Positions 9,591-18,421 of a stretch of 64,000 bases of DNA are shown here, one piece after another. Below the pieces are notes generated by a model that did not search any database, was not told the DNA's origin, and saw only the letters and a list, made by a program, of their open reading frames with translations. How positions within the stretch are numbered: the stretch's first letter is position 1; each line of letters opens with the position of its first letter. The stretch spans positions 1 to 64,000 of the forward strand of contig NZ_JOAN01000018.1 in the NCBI RefSeq assembly GCF_000718555.1, read 5' to 3'. Origin of the DNA: Micromonospora chokoriensis. GTDB lineage: Bacteria; Actinomycetota; Actinomycetes; Mycobacteriales; Micromonosporaceae. The translations under genes and the position numbers were made by a program.

Positions 9591-9613
9591 TGACCGAGGT
9601 TAGGCTAACCTAA
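9584..9613. promoter_or_regulatory. IdeR/DmdR (DtxR-family) iron box with divergent promoters
   Basis: The 19-mer CGAGGTTAGGCTAACCTAA (9595-9613) matches the actinobacterial iron-box consensus TTAGGTTAGGCTAACCTAA at 17 of 19 positions. On the plus strand TTGACA (9584-9589) and TAACCT (9606-9611) with a 16-nt spacer form the desE promoter. On the minus strand TAACCT (9602 to 9597) lies 6 nt before the TTG start of the permease. Both -10 elements are therefore the arms of the operator itself, so Fe(II)-regulator binding should shut both directions at once. Confidence 0.92.
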
Positions 9614-9663
9614 CCCCGCTGCCTTGGTCGACCCCGGCCAACCCCTGATCGAAAGACAACACC

Positions 9664-10695
9664 ATGCCCGATGCCCTGTCCGCTCGTCGTCTCACCCGCC
9701 GTGGCCTGCTGGCCGCCGGCGGCGCCGCCACGCTGGCCACCCTGCTCGCCGCCTGTGGCCAGGACGACGCCGCGAAGCCCGCTACCGGCACCGGAAGTGG
9801 CCCCTGGTCGTTCACCGACGACCGCAGCACGAAGGTCGAGGCGGCGGCCCGCCCGACCCGCGTGGTGGCCTTCACCGGCGTGGCGGCGGCGCTGATCGAT
9901 TTCGGTCTCGACAAGCAGCTCGTAGGTGTGTTCGGTGAGACCAAGCGCGCCGACGGCACGGCCGACCCGCAAGCCGGCGACCTGAACATCGAGGCCGTCG
10001 AGATCCTCGGCAACGTGTGGGGCGAGTTCAGCCTGGAGAAGTACGCGGCCCTGCGCCCCGAACTGCTGGTCACCCACATGTACGACCCGGACGCCCTCTG
10101 GTACGTGCCGGACGAGAGCAAGGCCAAGATCCTCCCGCTCGCGCCCAGCGTGGCGATCACCACCGCCCGGGTGCCCATGACCAAGCCCATCGAGCGGTAC
10201 GCCGCGCTGGCCGAATCGCTCGGCGCGGACCTCTCCGCGAAGAAGGTCACCGACGCGAAGACCCGCTTCGACGCCGCCGCCGACGCGGTCCGGCAGGCGG
10301 TCAAGGCCAACCCCGGAATCAAGGTGATGGCCTGCTCCGGCAGCCCCGACCTCTTCTACGTCTCCAACCCGAAGGTCAGCACCGACCTGATGTACTTCGC
10401 CGAGTTGGGCGTCGACATCGTGGTCCCCACCAAGCTTGAAGCCGGCGACTACTTCGAGGCGCTGAGCTGGGAGAGCGCCGGCAAGTTCCCGGCCGACCTG
10501 ATCCTGCTGGACAACCGCAGCACCGCGCTGCAGGCCAAGGACCTCACCGCCAAGCCGACCTGGCAGCAACTGCCGGCGGTCAAGGCCAACCAGGTGAGCC
10601 CGTGGGACGCGGTGCCCCGCTTCTCGTACGCCGGCTCCGCGCCGCTGCTGGAGAACCTCGCCACCGCCATCCGGAACGCGAAGAAGGTCAGCTGA
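9664..10695 (+). CDS. desE: Ferrioxamine-binding lipoprotein DesE
   Basis: 343-residue siderophore-binding lipoprotein of the FepB/FhuD fold, delivering ferric desferrioxamine to the FecCD/FepC-type importer encoded divergently. The signal is [11 protein letters not shown] followed by a hydrophobic stretch and lipobox LAAC with Cys31. The RR pair allows either Tat or Sec export. The mature part shows PTRVVAFTG near the start of the first lobe and [11 protein letters not shown] in the second. The order desE then desABCD matches known des loci. ATG 9664 follows a weak GAAAG site and a leader of about 46 nt from the iron-box promoter. Confidence 0.93.
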   Translation: MPDALSARRLTRRGLLAAGGAATLATLLAACGQDDAAKPATGTGSGPWSFTDDRSTKVEAAARPTRVVAFTGVAAALIDFGLDKQLVGVFGETKRADGTADPQAGDLNIEAVEILGNVWGEFSLEKYAALRPELLVTHMYDPDALWYVPDESKAKILPLAPSVAITTARVPMTKPIERYAALAESLGADLSAKKVTDAKTRFDAAADAVRQAVKANPGIKVMACSGSPDLFYVSNPKVSTDLMYFAELGVDIVVPTKLEAGDYFEALSWESAGKFPADLILLDNRSTALQAKDLTAKPTWQQLPAVKANQVSPWDAVPRFSYAGSAPLLENLATAIRNAKKVS

Positions 10696-10700
10696 CCGAG

Positions 10701-10737
10701 ACCACCCCCGAGGCGCATCGCCGCGCCTGGGGTGGGT
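10701..10737 (+). terminator. Strong hairpin between desE and desA
   Basis: Five bases after the desE stop, arms 10701-10716 and 10723-10737 pair over about 14 bp with two bulged bases around the hexaloop ATCGCC. There is no T-tract. It may partially terminate or stabilise the desE transcript, raising DesE over the enzymes. No iron box is visible between it and desA. Confidence 0.55.
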
Positions 10738-10775
10738 TCCGGCTGCCCCTCATCGAGAACGTGGAAGGACATTCC

Positions 10776-12323
10776 GTGACCGTGCCGACGTACCCCGCCG
10801 TCGAGAGCACCGCGCCGCCATCGGCGTCGACCGCCGCGCGAGCCCAGCTGCTGCATGGCGGCTCGGTCGAGCAGTACCGTCAGGCCATCGCCGACGGCGT
10901 CGACCGGGTCGCCCGCCGGGTGGCTACCGTGGACCGTCCGGTCACCGGGATCACCCCGGCCGAGCTGGCCCCCCTGGTCGACCGGGTGGACCTGGACCGG
11001 CCGCTGGGCGACGCCGGCGCCGCACTGGACGAGCTGGACAACGTCTACCTGCGCGACGCCGTCTGGTTCCACCACCCCCGCTACCTGGCGCACCTCAACT
11101 GCCCGGTCGCCATCCCGGCGCTGCTCGGCGAGGCGGTGCTCACCGCCGTGAACTCCTCGCTGGACACCTGGGACCAGAGCTCCGGGGCCACCCTCATCGA
11201 ACGGCGGCTGATCGACTGGACCGCCGAACGGATCGGCCTCGGCCCCCGCGCCGACGGCATCTTCACCAGCGGTGGCAGCCAGTCCAATCTCCAGGCGCTG
11301 CTGCTGGCCCGGGAGGAGGCGTGTGTCGACGCGGTCGGCCCGGCGGCCCGCGCCGAGCTGCTGCCCCGGCTGCGCGTGCTCACCTCCGCCGCCGGTCACT
11401 TCAGCGTGCAGAAGTCGGCCAAGCTGCTCGGCCTCGCCCCGGACGCGGTCATCGCGGTGGCCACCGACACTCGGCGACGGATCTCCGCGGCGGCCGTCCG
11501 CGAGGAGATCGAGCGGTGCCGCGAGGCTGGTCTGGTGGTGATGGCCGTCGTCGGCACCGCCGGCACCACCGACTTCGGCTCGATCGATCCGCTCACCGAG
11601 CTGGCCGCGATCTGCGCGGCGGCCGGCGTCTGGCTGCACGTCGACGCCGCGTACGGCTGCGGTCTGCTCGTCTCACCGACGCGCCGGCACCTGCTCGACG
11701 GCATCGAGCGGGCCGACTCGGTGACCGTCGACTTCCACAAGTCGTTCTTCCAGCCGGTCAGCTCCAGCGCGCTGCTGGTCCGCGACCAGCGGGTGCTGCG
11801 GCACGCCACCTACCACGCCGACTACCTCAACCCGGCTCGGATGGTGCAGCAGCGCATCCCCAACCAGGTCGACAAGAGCCTGCAGACCACCCGCCGCTTC
11901 GACGCGCTGAAGCTCTGGCTCACCCTGCGGGTGATGGGCCCGGACGCGCTCGGCGCGCTCTTCGACGACGTCGTCGACCGGGCCGCCGACGCCTGGCAAC
12001 TGGTCAGCGAGGACCCCCGCTTCGAGGTGGTGACCCGCTCCGAGCTGAGCACGGTGGTCTTCCGCTACCTGCCCACCGGCCCCGGCCGGGAGCTGGCCGA
12101 CGCCGCCAACCTGCACGCCCGGGAGGCCCTCGCGGCGTCCGGTCTCGCCGTGGTCGCCGGAACCCGGGTGGACGGCCGGCACTTCCTGAAGTTCACCCTG
12201 CTCAACCCGGCCACCACCGTCGACGACGTCGGCTATGTGCTGGACCTGATCGCCACCCACGCCGGCCGGTACGTGCACGACCACGTCGACGCCGACGCCG
12301 ACCTGACCTGCCCTGTCGGCTGA
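10776..12323 (+). CDS. desA: Lysine decarboxylase DesA (PLP-dependent, group II)
   Basis: 515-residue pyridoxal-phosphate decarboxylase converting L-lysine to cadaverine, the first step of desferrioxamine synthesis. Features of the group II fold are [17 protein letters not shown], the cofactor-stacking segment [27 protein letters not shown] and the Schiff-base lysine Lys322 in [13 protein letters not shown] 10776 is chosen because GAAGGA is 7 nt upstream. The open frame runs back to 10602 inside desE in another frame. It is followed by desB after 35 bp. Close relatives are diaminobutyrate/glutamate decarboxylases, but context makes lysine the best substrate. Confidence 0.93.
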   Translation: MTVPTYPAVESTAPPSASTAARAQLLHGGSVEQYRQAIADGVDRVARRVATVDRPVTGITPAELAPLVDRVDLDRPLGDAGAALDELDNVYLRDAVWFHHPRYLAHLNCPVAIPALLGEAVLTAVNSSLDTWDQSSGATLIERRLIDWTAERIGLGPRADGIFTSGGSQSNLQALLLAREEACVDAVGPAARAELLPRLRVLTSAAGHFSVQKSAKLLGLAPDAVIAVATDTRRRISAAAVREEIERCREAGLVVMAVVGTAGTTDFGSIDPLTELAAICAAAGVWLHVDAAYGCGLLVSPTRRHLLDGIERADSVTVDFHKSFFQPVSSSALLVRDQRVLRHATYHADYLNPARMVQQRIPNQVDKSLQTTRRFDALKLWLTLRVMGPDALGALFDDVVDRAADAWQLVSEDPRFEVVTRSELSTVVFRYLPTGPGRELADAANLHAREALAASGLAVVAGTRVDGRHFLKFTLLNPATTVDDVGYVLDLIATHAGRYVHDHVDADADLTCPVG

Positions 12324-12358
12324 CGCCGGTGACCACGAACCCGCGCCTGGAGACACCG

Positions 12359-13636
12359 ATGTCCACCCACGACTTCATCGCCATCGGGTTGGGCCCGTAC
12401 AACCTGGGTCTGGCCTGCCTCACCGCGCCGATCGACGAGCTGGACGGGGTGTTCCTGGAGGCCCGGCCGAGCCTCGCCTGGCACCCCGGCATGCTGCTGG
12501 AGTCGGCCCGGTTGCAGACCCCGTTCATCGCCGACCTGGTCAGCCTCGCCGACCCGACGTCGCCGTACTCCTTCCTCAACTACCTCAAGGAGATCGGCCG
12601 GCTCTACCCGTTCTACATCCGGGAGAGCTTCTACCCGCTGCGCAGCGAGTACGACGCGTACTGCCGGTGGGCGGCGGCGAAGCTGCCGAACCTGCGCTTC
12701 GGTCAGACCGTGACCAACGTGGAGTTCGATTCCACCGACGAGCGGTACGTGGTGCGGGCCAGCACCGGCGCGGGGGAGACCGTCGAATACCGGGCCCGGC
12801 ACCTGGTGCTCGGCACCGGCACCCCGCCGCACCTGCCCCCGGCCGTCGCCGAGCTGCCCGGCGACGCCGTGCACAACTCCCACTACCTGGAGCACCGGGC
12901 GGCGCTGCGCACCAAGCGCAGCATCACAGTGGTGGGCAGCGGGCAGAGCGCCGCCGAGATCTACCACGACCTGCTCGGTGACATCGACAGGTACGGCTAC
13001 CAGCTCAACTGGGTGACCCGGTCACCGCGGTTCTTCCCGCTCGAATACACCAAGCTGACGCTGGAGATGACCTCACCGGACTACGTGGACTACTTCCACG
13101 CGCTGCCCGAGGCGACCCGCTACCGGCTGGAGTCCGAGCAGAAGGGCCTGTTCAAGGGAATCAACGCCGACCTGATCAACGACATCTTCGACCTGCTCTA
13201 CGCGCACAGCGTCGACGGACCGGTGAACACCCGCCTGCTCACCAACACCGAACTGGTCAGCGCCGACTACCAGGACGGGGAGTACACGCTGGGGCTGCGC
13301 CAGGCGGAGCAGGAGCGCGACTTCGCCCTGCGTACCGAGGGCCTCGTCCTGGCTACCGGCTACCACTACCGGGTGCCGGAGTTCCTCACGCCGGTGCGCG
13401 ACCGGATCCGCTGGGACGCGCACGGGCGCTTCGACGTGGCCCGCAACTACAGCATCGACCACAGCGGGCGGGGCATCTTCCTGCAGAACGCCGGCACCCA
13501 CACGCACAGCATCACCTCACCGGACCTGGGCATGGGCGCCTACCGCAACTCCTGGATCATCCGTGAGCTGCTCGGCCGGGAGCACTACCCGATCGAGAAG
13601 AGCATCACCTTCCAGGAGTTCGGGGTGACGTCGTGA
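12359..13636 (+). CDS. desB: Cadaverine/lysine N-monooxygenase DesB
   Basis: 425-residue flavin- and NADPH-dependent N-hydroxylating monooxygenase (IucD/PvdA family). It hydroxylates cadaverine to N-hydroxycadaverine. Visible are the FAD site [10 protein letters not shown] near the N-terminus, the substrate segment [12 protein letters not shown], the NADPH site [14 protein letters not shown] and the ATGYHYRVP motif near the C-terminus. ATG 12359 is preceded by TGGAGA. The frame is open upstream through desA, but that part is not homologous to anything. Its stop overlaps the desC start (GTGA). Confidence 0.94.
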   Translation: MSTHDFIAIGLGPYNLGLACLTAPIDELDGVFLEARPSLAWHPGMLLESARLQTPFIADLVSLADPTSPYSFLNYLKEIGRLYPFYIRESFYPLRSEYDAYCRWAAAKLPNLRFGQTVTNVEFDSTDERYVVRASTGAGETVEYRARHLVLGTGTPPHLPPAVAELPGDAVHNSHYLEHRAALRTKRSITVVGSGQSAAEIYHDLLGDIDRYGYQLNWVTRSPRFFPLEYTKLTLEMTSPDYVDYFHALPEATRYRLESEQKGLFKGINADLINDIFDLLYAHSVDGPVNTRLLTNTELVSADYQDGEYTLGLRQAEQERDFALRTEGLVLATGYHYRVPEFLTPVRDRIRWDAHGRFDVARNYSIDHSGRGIFLQNAGTHTHSITSPDLGMGAYRNSWIIRELLGREHYPIEKSITFQEFGVTS

Positions 13637-14241
13637 CCACCGTCTTCACCCGCGTCGACGACCGGCTCGGTGAGTTCGCACTGCGGCCGCTCGATCCGGA
13701 CGCCGACGCGGCGCTGCTGCACTCCTGGGTGACCCACCCGAAGGCGGCGTTCTGGCTGATGCAGGACGCCGATCAGGCCCAGGTGACCGAGGAGTACCGG
13801 CGGATCGCCGAGCACCCGCACCACGACGCGTACCTCGGGCTGTGGCGGGGGAGGCCCGCTTTCCTCGCGGAGCGCTACGACCCGGCCCACGTCGAGCTGG
13901 TCGGCCGCTACGATCACCAGCCCGGTGACGTGGGCATGCACTTCCTCTGCGCGCCGGTCGACACGCCCGTGCACGGCTTCACCCGGGCGGTGATCGGCAC
14001 CGTCATGGCGTGGCTCTTCGCCGACCCGACGACCCGGCGGGTGGTGGTCGAGCCGGACGTACGCAACACCGCCGTGCACGCGCTGAACGCCGCCGTCGGC
14101 TTCGCGGTCGTCGGCCCGATCGCCAAGCCCGAGAAGGACGCGTTGCTCAGCGTCTGCACCCGAGCCCAGTTCCAGGCCGCCGCCGACCGTGCCGCCGCCG
14201 ACCGCGCCGCCGCCACCCGAATCGAAGGAGCCCCGGCGTGA
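13633..14241 (+). CDS. desC: N-hydroxycadaverine acyl-CoA transferase DesC
   Basis: 202-residue GNAT of the IucB/Acetyltransf_8 subfamily that acylates N-hydroxycadaverine with succinyl-, acetyl- or other acyl-CoA to make the hydroxamate monomer. The conserved [27 protein letters not shown] and [16 protein letters not shown] stretches are seen. GTG 13633 overlaps desB by 4 bp, and its stop overlaps desD by 4 bp. The C-terminus carries an Ala-rich tail ([13 protein letters not shown] repeat). Compare the DesH-like paralogue at 3942-4499. Confidence 0.93.
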   Translation: MTTVFTRVDDRLGEFALRPLDPDADAALLHSWVTHPKAAFWLMQDADQAQVTEEYRRIAEHPHHDAYLGLWRGRPAFLAERYDPAHVELVGRYDHQPGDVGMHFLCAPVDTPVHGFTRAVIGTVMAWLFADPTTRRVVVEPDVRNTAVHALNAAVGFAVVGPIAKPEKDALLSVCTRAQFQAAADRAAADRAAATRIEGAPA

Positions 14242-16085
14242 CCACCACCGCCGTCCCCACCCAACCGTCCTCCTACGCCGAGCACGCCGTGCCCGGCGAC
14301 CCGGTCGGACATCTCACCCCGCAGCGCTGGGCCCGGGCCAACCGGTTGCTGGTCCGCAAGGCGTTCGCCGAGTTCACCCACGAGCGGCTGCTCACCCCGC
14401 AAGCCGTGCCCGGCCCCGACGACCGGCAGTGGTACGAGGTCCGCAGCGACGACGGCACGGTCACCTACCGGTTCGCGGCGCGGGTGCTCGCCCTGGCGCA
14501 CTGGCAGATCGACGCGGACAGCATCACCCGGCACCGCGACGGCGAGTCGCTGGCACCGGACGCGGTGGACCTCATCGTCGAACTGCGCGCCACCCTCGGG
14601 CTCTCCGCGCGGGTGCTCCCGGTCTACCTGGAGGAGATCACCTCGACGCTGGCAGGTACGGCGTACAAGCTGGCCCAGGCCGCGCCGAGCGCCGCTGAGC
14701 TGGCCGAGGCGGACTTCCAGACCATCGAGACCTCGATGACCGAGGGACACCCCTGCTTCGTGGCCAACAACGGCCGGCTCGGCTTCGGCGTCGACGAGTA
14801 CCACAGGTACGCCCCAGAGGCCGCAGCGCCGGTGCGGCTGGAGTGGCTGGCCGCGCACCGGGACCACTCGACGTTCAGCAGCGCCGCCGACCTCGACTAC
14901 GACACGCTCATTGAGGGCGAGCTGGACGCCGAGACCCGGGCCCGGTTCGCGGCCACGATGGCCGATCTCGGGCTGGACCTCGCCGACTACCACCTGATCC
15001 CGGCGCACCCGTGGCAGTGGTGGAACAAGCTGGCGGTCACCTTCGCCGGGGAGTTGGCCGAGCGCCGGCTGGTGCACCTCGGCCCCGGCCCGGACGTGTA
15101 CCTCGCCCAGCAGTCCATCCGCACCTTCTTCAACGTCAGCGAGCCGGGTCGGCACTACGTCAAGACCGCGCTGTCGGTGCTGAACATGGGCTTCATGCGA
15201 GGATTGTCGGCCGCGTACATGGCGGCCACCCCGGCGATCAACGACTGGCTGGCCGACCTGATCGCCTCCGACGAGGTGCTGACCGGCACCGGCCTGACCG
15301 TCATCCGGGAGCGGGCCGCGGTGGGTTACCGGCACCGGCAGTACGAGGCGGCGACCGAGCGCACCTCCCCGTACCGCAAGATGCTGGCCGCCCTGTGGCG
15401 GGAGAGCCCGGTGCCCGACCTGGCGCCGGGGCAGCGACTGTCCACCATGGCCGCGCTGCTGCACGTCGACGACGACGGCGGCTCGCTGGCGGCGGCGCTG
15501 ATCGCCCGGTCCGGCCGGACGCCCGAGGCGTGGCTGCGCCGCTACCTGGACGCCTACCTGACCCCGCTGCTGCACAGCTTCTACGCCCACGACCTGGCCT
15601 TCATGCCGCACGGCGAGAACGTCATCCTGGTCCTCGACGAGCAGGACACGGTCCAGCGGGTGATCTTCAAGGACATCGCCGAGGAGATCGCGGTGATGAG
15701 CGGCGACGTCGAGCTGCCCGAAGCGGTGGAGCGGATCCGCGTCGAGGTGCCCGACGACACCAAGCTGCTGACCATCTTCACCGACGTGGTGGACTGTTTC
15801 CTGCGGCACCTCAACGCGGTCCTGGTCGAGGCTGGTGTGCTCGCCGAGGACGATTTCTGGCGTACGGTCGCGGCGTGCGCCGCCGACTACTTCGACCGGG
15901 TTCCGCACCTGGCCGAGCGGGTACGCCACTACGACCTGTTCGCCCCGGAGTTCACGCTCTCCTGCCTCAACCGGCTGCAGTTGCGCAACAACCAGCAGAT
16001 GATCGACCTGGCCGACCCGTCGGCGGCTCTCCAGTTCGTCGGCACCCTCACCAACCCGCTCGCCGCCCACGCTCCGGCCCGGTGA
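14238..16085 (+). CDS. desD: NRPS-independent siderophore synthetase DesD
   Basis: 615-residue IucA/IucC-family synthetase. It uses ATP to join and macrocyclise N-hydroxy-N-succinylcadaverine units into desferrioxamine E/B-type products. Visible family segments include EGHPCFVANNGRLGFG, IPAHPWQWWNKL, SIRTFFN...HYVKTALSVLNMGFMRGLS and HGENVILVLDEQD with RVIFKDIAEE. GTG 14238 has GAAGGAG 7 nt upstream and overlaps desC by GTGA. Last gene of the rightward des operon, ending 11 bp from the convergent MarR gene. Confidence 0.95.
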   Translation: MTTTAVPTQPSSYAEHAVPGDPVGHLTPQRWARANRLLVRKAFAEFTHERLLTPQAVPGPDDRQWYEVRSDDGTVTYRFAARVLALAHWQIDADSITRHRDGESLAPDAVDLIVELRATLGLSARVLPVYLEEITSTLAGTAYKLAQAAPSAAELAEADFQTIETSMTEGHPCFVANNGRLGFGVDEYHRYAPEAAAPVRLEWLAAHRDHSTFSSAADLDYDTLIEGELDAETRARFAATMADLGLDLADYHLIPAHPWQWWNKLAVTFAGELAERRLVHLGPGPDVYLAQQSIRTFFNVSEPGRHYVKTALSVLNMGFMRGLSAAYMAATPAINDWLADLIASDEVLTGTGLTVIRERAAVGYRHRQYEAATERTSPYRKMLAALWRESPVPDLAPGQRLSTMAALLHVDDDGGSLAAALIARSGRTPEAWLRRYLDAYLTPLLHSFYAHDLAFMPHGENVILVLDEQDTVQRVIFKDIAEEIAVMSGDVELPEAVERIRVEVPDDTKLLTIFTDVVDCFLRHLNAVLVEAGVLAEDDFWRTVAACAADYFDRVPHLAERVRHYDLFAPEFTLSCLNRLQLRNNQQMIDLADPSAALQFVGTLTNPLAAHAPAR

Positions 16086-16096
16086 CCGACGTCGGC

Positions 16097-16570
16097 TCAG
16101 CCGGTCGTCTCTGACGTGCCGGCCCGCTGGAACGCGCGGGCCAGCACGTCGAGGTCGAAGCCCGCGAAGTGCTGGAGGAACCGGCGGCGTACGGCCGCCA
16201 GGTGGCTGGGCCAGGACTCCTCCAGGCGGGCGAAGCCCGCGTCGGTGAGGACGGCGTTCCAGCCGCGCGCGTCCTCCTCGCACCGTTCCCGCCGGACCAG
16301 GCCCTGCGTCTCCAGCCGGATGATCGTGCGGGTCATGCCACTGAGCGAGAGGTGGCAGAGCGCGGCCAGCTCGTTCATGCGCATCCGCCGGCCCGGTGTC
16401 TCGGAGAGGTTCATCAGCGCGGTGTACTCGGTGAGCGGTAGCTGACGGTCACCGACCATGTCGGCGTCGATCGCGCGGGGCAGGACGTGCATCACCTGGC
16501 CCAGGGCGCGGACCAGGGACTCCTCATCGGGGGTCAGGGGCTGCGGAGTCTCTGGGGAGGCGTTGGGCAT
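16097..16570 (-). CDS. MarR-family transcriptional regulator
   Basis: 157-residue winged-helix regulator. The DNA-binding core reads MRMNELAALCHLSLSGMTRTIIRLETQGLVRR with the wing just after, flanked by dimerisation helices. It is divergent from the FMN-reductase gene. Both starts are bordered by copies of the same dyad (16582-16601 and 16640-16659), so it very likely represses itself and the reductase. One Cys in the recognition helix region (ALCHLS) and one in the wing (RRERCEEDA) could sense electrophiles or quinones, by analogy with redox-sensing MarR proteins. The ligand is unknown. Confidence 0.9.
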   Translation of the reverse strand: MPNASPETPQPLTPDEESLVRALGQVMHVLPRAIDADMVGDRQLPLTEYTALMNLSETPGRRMRMNELAALCHLSLSGMTRTIIRLETQGLVRRERCEEDARGWNAVLTDAGFARLEESWPSHLAAVRRRFLQHFAGFDLDVLARAFQRAGTSETTG

Positions 16571-16581
16571 CCTCTTATCAT

Positions 16582-16601
16582 ACTTGCTTGACTCAGCAAG
16601 T
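16582..16601. promoter_or_regulatory. MarR operator copy 1
   Basis: Perfect inverted repeat ACTTGCT-TGACTC-AGCAAGT, 12 bp before the marR-type start. It shares the core TTGCTTGACNNAGCAAG with copy 2. Well placed for autorepression. Confidence 0.8.
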
Positions 16602-16639
16602 GCTCACTCTCCGTGTGACCACGCCCATAGCCCAGATAT

Positions 16640-16659
16640 TTGCTTGACCGAGCAAGCAA
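16640..16659. promoter_or_regulatory. MarR operator copy 2
   Basis: Perfect inverted repeat TTGCTTG-ACCGAG-CAAGCAA, 48 bp before the FMN-reductase start. The start-to-start distance from copy 1 is 58 bp. Same core as copy 1. Confidence 0.8.
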
Positions 16660-16707
16660 TGGCTAGCGTTCCGGCCGTCAGGCAAGGACCTCTGAAAGGC
16701 GCCACAC

Positions 16708-17268
16708 ATGACCAGGATCGGGATCATCCTCGGAAGCACCCGCCCGGGGCGTAACGGCGAGGCCGTCGCCCGCTGGGTGCTCGAGATCGCCAAGCAGCGC
16801 TCCGACGCGGAGTACGAGCTGATCGACCTGCTCGACTACCAGCTGCCGCACCTCGACGAGGCGTACCCGCCCTCGATGGGCCAGTACACCCAGCCGCACA
16901 CCAAGCGGTGGGCCGAGACGATCGCGTCGTTCGACGGGTTCGTCATGGTCACCCCCGAGTACAACCACTCGACCTCGGGTGCCCTGAAGAACGCGATCGA
17001 CTTCCTCTACGCCGAGTGGAACAACAAGGCCGTCGGCTTCGTCAGCTACGGCTCGGTCGGCGGGACGCGCGCCGTGGAGCACCTGCGTCTGATCTCCGGC
17101 GAGCTGCAGATGGCCGACGTGCGCTCGCAGGTCGCGCTGTCGCTCTTCACCGACTTCGAGAACTTCAGCGTCTTCAAGCCCAACCAGTTCCACCAGGACT
17201 CGCTGGCCGCCACGCTCGACCAGGTGGTCGCCTGGAGCACGGCACTCGCGCCGCTGCGCAAGGGCTGA
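16708..17268 (+). CDS. NAD(P)H-dependent FMN reductase / quinone or azo reductase
   Basis: 186-residue flavodoxin-fold reductase (FMN_red family). The FMN-phosphate loop is GSTRPGRNGE near the N-terminus, followed by the TPEYNHSTSGALKNAIDFL motif that binds the flavin ring, and SYGSVGGTRAVEHLR. Enzymes of this family reduce FMN, quinones, chromate or azo dyes. The MarR neighbour and operators suggest induction by an electrophile or quinone. No SD-like sequence is strong, but GAAAGG lies about 8 nt upstream of ATG 16708. Confidence 0.9.
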   Translation: MTRIGIILGSTRPGRNGEAVARWVLEIAKQRSDAEYELIDLLDYQLPHLDEAYPPSMGQYTQPHTKRWAETIASFDGFVMVTPEYNHSTSGALKNAIDFLYAEWNNKAVGFVSYGSVGGTRAVEHLRLISGELQMADVRSQVALSLFTDFENFSVFKPNQFHQDSLAATLDQVVAWSTALAPLRKG

Positions 17269-17281
17269 GCGTTTCGTGCTT

Positions 17282-17322
17282 CCCGGAAACGGCCGCGGGG
17301 GACCCCGCCGGCCGTTTCCGGG
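17282..17322. terminator. Bidirectional hairpin terminator
   Basis: A perfect 13-bp stem (17282-17294 with 17310-17322), extended inside by a further G/C stem, lies between the convergent stops of the FMN reductase and the SDR. No T-tract. Confidence 0.8.
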
Positions 17323-17325
17323 TGT

Positions 17326-18264
17326 TCAGGCACTCTCGGCACCGGTGAGCAGGTCCAGCGAGAGCTGCCACAGTCGCGCCGCCGCCGCGGGGTCGATCGC
17401 GTGGTCGGCGACGCCTCGCAGCGGCGTCTCCGGGCGGTGACGCACCGCCTGCTCGCAGTCCTCGAAGTACCGGCCGCCGATGCCCTCCAGCTGCGGCGCG
17501 GCGGCGAGCAGCACTGAGGTCGCGGCCCCCTGCTGCGGGGTCTTGAAGTCGAACGCCGGAAGGTTCGCGTAGTCCTCCTCGGTGAGGTGCCGTCCGAGGT
17601 TGGTGGCGACCGCGCCGGGGTTGGCCACGTTGACGGTGATGCCGTCGCCGGCCCAGCGCCGGTTCGCCTCGACCGCGAACAGCGCGGTGGCGGTCTTCGA
17701 CTCCCCGTACGCCAGGAGACGGTCATAGGGGCGTGCCCGGAAGTTGACGTCCTCGAAGACCATCGGGGCGGAAACGTGGGCGATGGAACTCAGTGACACC
17801 ACGCGGGCCCGACCGGCCCCGGCGAGCGCCCGGTGCAGCCCGTTGGCGAGTGCGAAGTGGCCGAGGTGGTTGGTGGCGAACTGCAACTCCCAGCCCTGCG
17901 CGGTCCGCATCTCGGGCGTCGCCGACACCCCGGCGTTGTTGACCAGGATGTGCAGGGGGCCAGCCCAGGCGGCCACGAAAGCGGCGACCGAGCGCTGGTC
18001 GGACAGGTCCAACGGGGCGACCCGGATCAAGCGGGTCGCGGCCCCGGTGCCGATCTCCCGCGCGGTCCGTTCTCCGGCCCGCACATCCCGTACCGCCAGG
18101 GTCACCTCGGCGCCCGCCTCGGCGAGCGCCCGAGCGGTCTCCACCCCAATGCCCGACGAGGCGCCGGTGACGATGGCGCGCTGCCCGGTCAGATCGATAC
18201 CGGCCACGACGTCGGCGGCGGTGGAACGGCCGTTGAACGGCGTGGTGACGCGTGTTTCAGCCAT
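17326..18264 (-). CDS. SDR-family oxidoreductase (WWOX/retinol-dehydrogenase-like)
   Basis: 312-residue NAD(P)-dependent short-chain dehydrogenase/reductase. The cofactor loop TGASSGIG, NNAG, the Ser of the catalytic SLSS, and the active-site Tyr-x-x-x-Lys (YGESK) are all visible, so it should be active. The TNHLGHFALANGL segment is typical of the light-dependent protochlorophyllide-reductase-like and retinol-dehydrogenase-like group. Substrate unknown. It is divergent from a LysR gene across a 157-bp gap with an extended dyad, which suggests LysR control. Confidence 0.9.
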   Translation of the reverse strand: MAETRVTTPFNGRSTAADVVAGIDLTGQRAIVTGASSGIGVETARALAEAGAEVTLAVRDVRAGERTAREIGTGAATRLIRVAPLDLSDQRSVAAFVAAWAGPLHILVNNAGVSATPEMRTAQGWELQFATNHLGHFALANGLHRALAGAGRARVVSLSSIAHVSAPMVFEDVNFRARPYDRLLAYGESKTATALFAVEANRRWAGDGITVNVANPGAVATNLGRHLTEEDYANLPAFDFKTPQQGAATSVLLAAAPQLEGIGGRYFEDCEQAVRHRPETPLRGVADHAIDPAAAARLWQLSLDLLTGAESA

Positions 18265-18300
18265 GATTGACTTCTTTCGGTGGTTGTCTCACGTGGCCGC

Positions 18301-18334
18301 GCCGGCTCGCCGTACAGGCGTACGGTGTGCCGGC
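18301..18334. promoter_or_regulatory. Candidate LysR-type operator (extended dyad)
   Basis: Symmetric arrangement GCCGGC-N3-CCGTAC-N4-GTACGG-N3-GCCGGC, 34 bp, midway between the SDR and LysR starts. The inner arms are perfect. LysR regulators bind dyads of this kind between divergent partners. Confidence 0.6.
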
Positions 18335-18421
18335 ACCGCCCTCCGCAACGATCGTGCGCGGAGGTCTGCGCGGACCGCCAACACGCTCTTCCTGGCGTGG
18401 CTACAGTCTGTGCCTGTGGCC

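Noticed and set aside
10696..10775. A second iron box before desA
   Set aside because: No TTAGG..CCTAA-like stretch. The only structure is the hairpin 10701-10737.
13914..16283. A 789-codon open frame antisense to desC/desD
   Set aside because: Typical GC3 shadow. Its product is low-complexity and Val/Gly/Arg-rich with no family resemblance, while desC and desD on the other strand are unmistakable.
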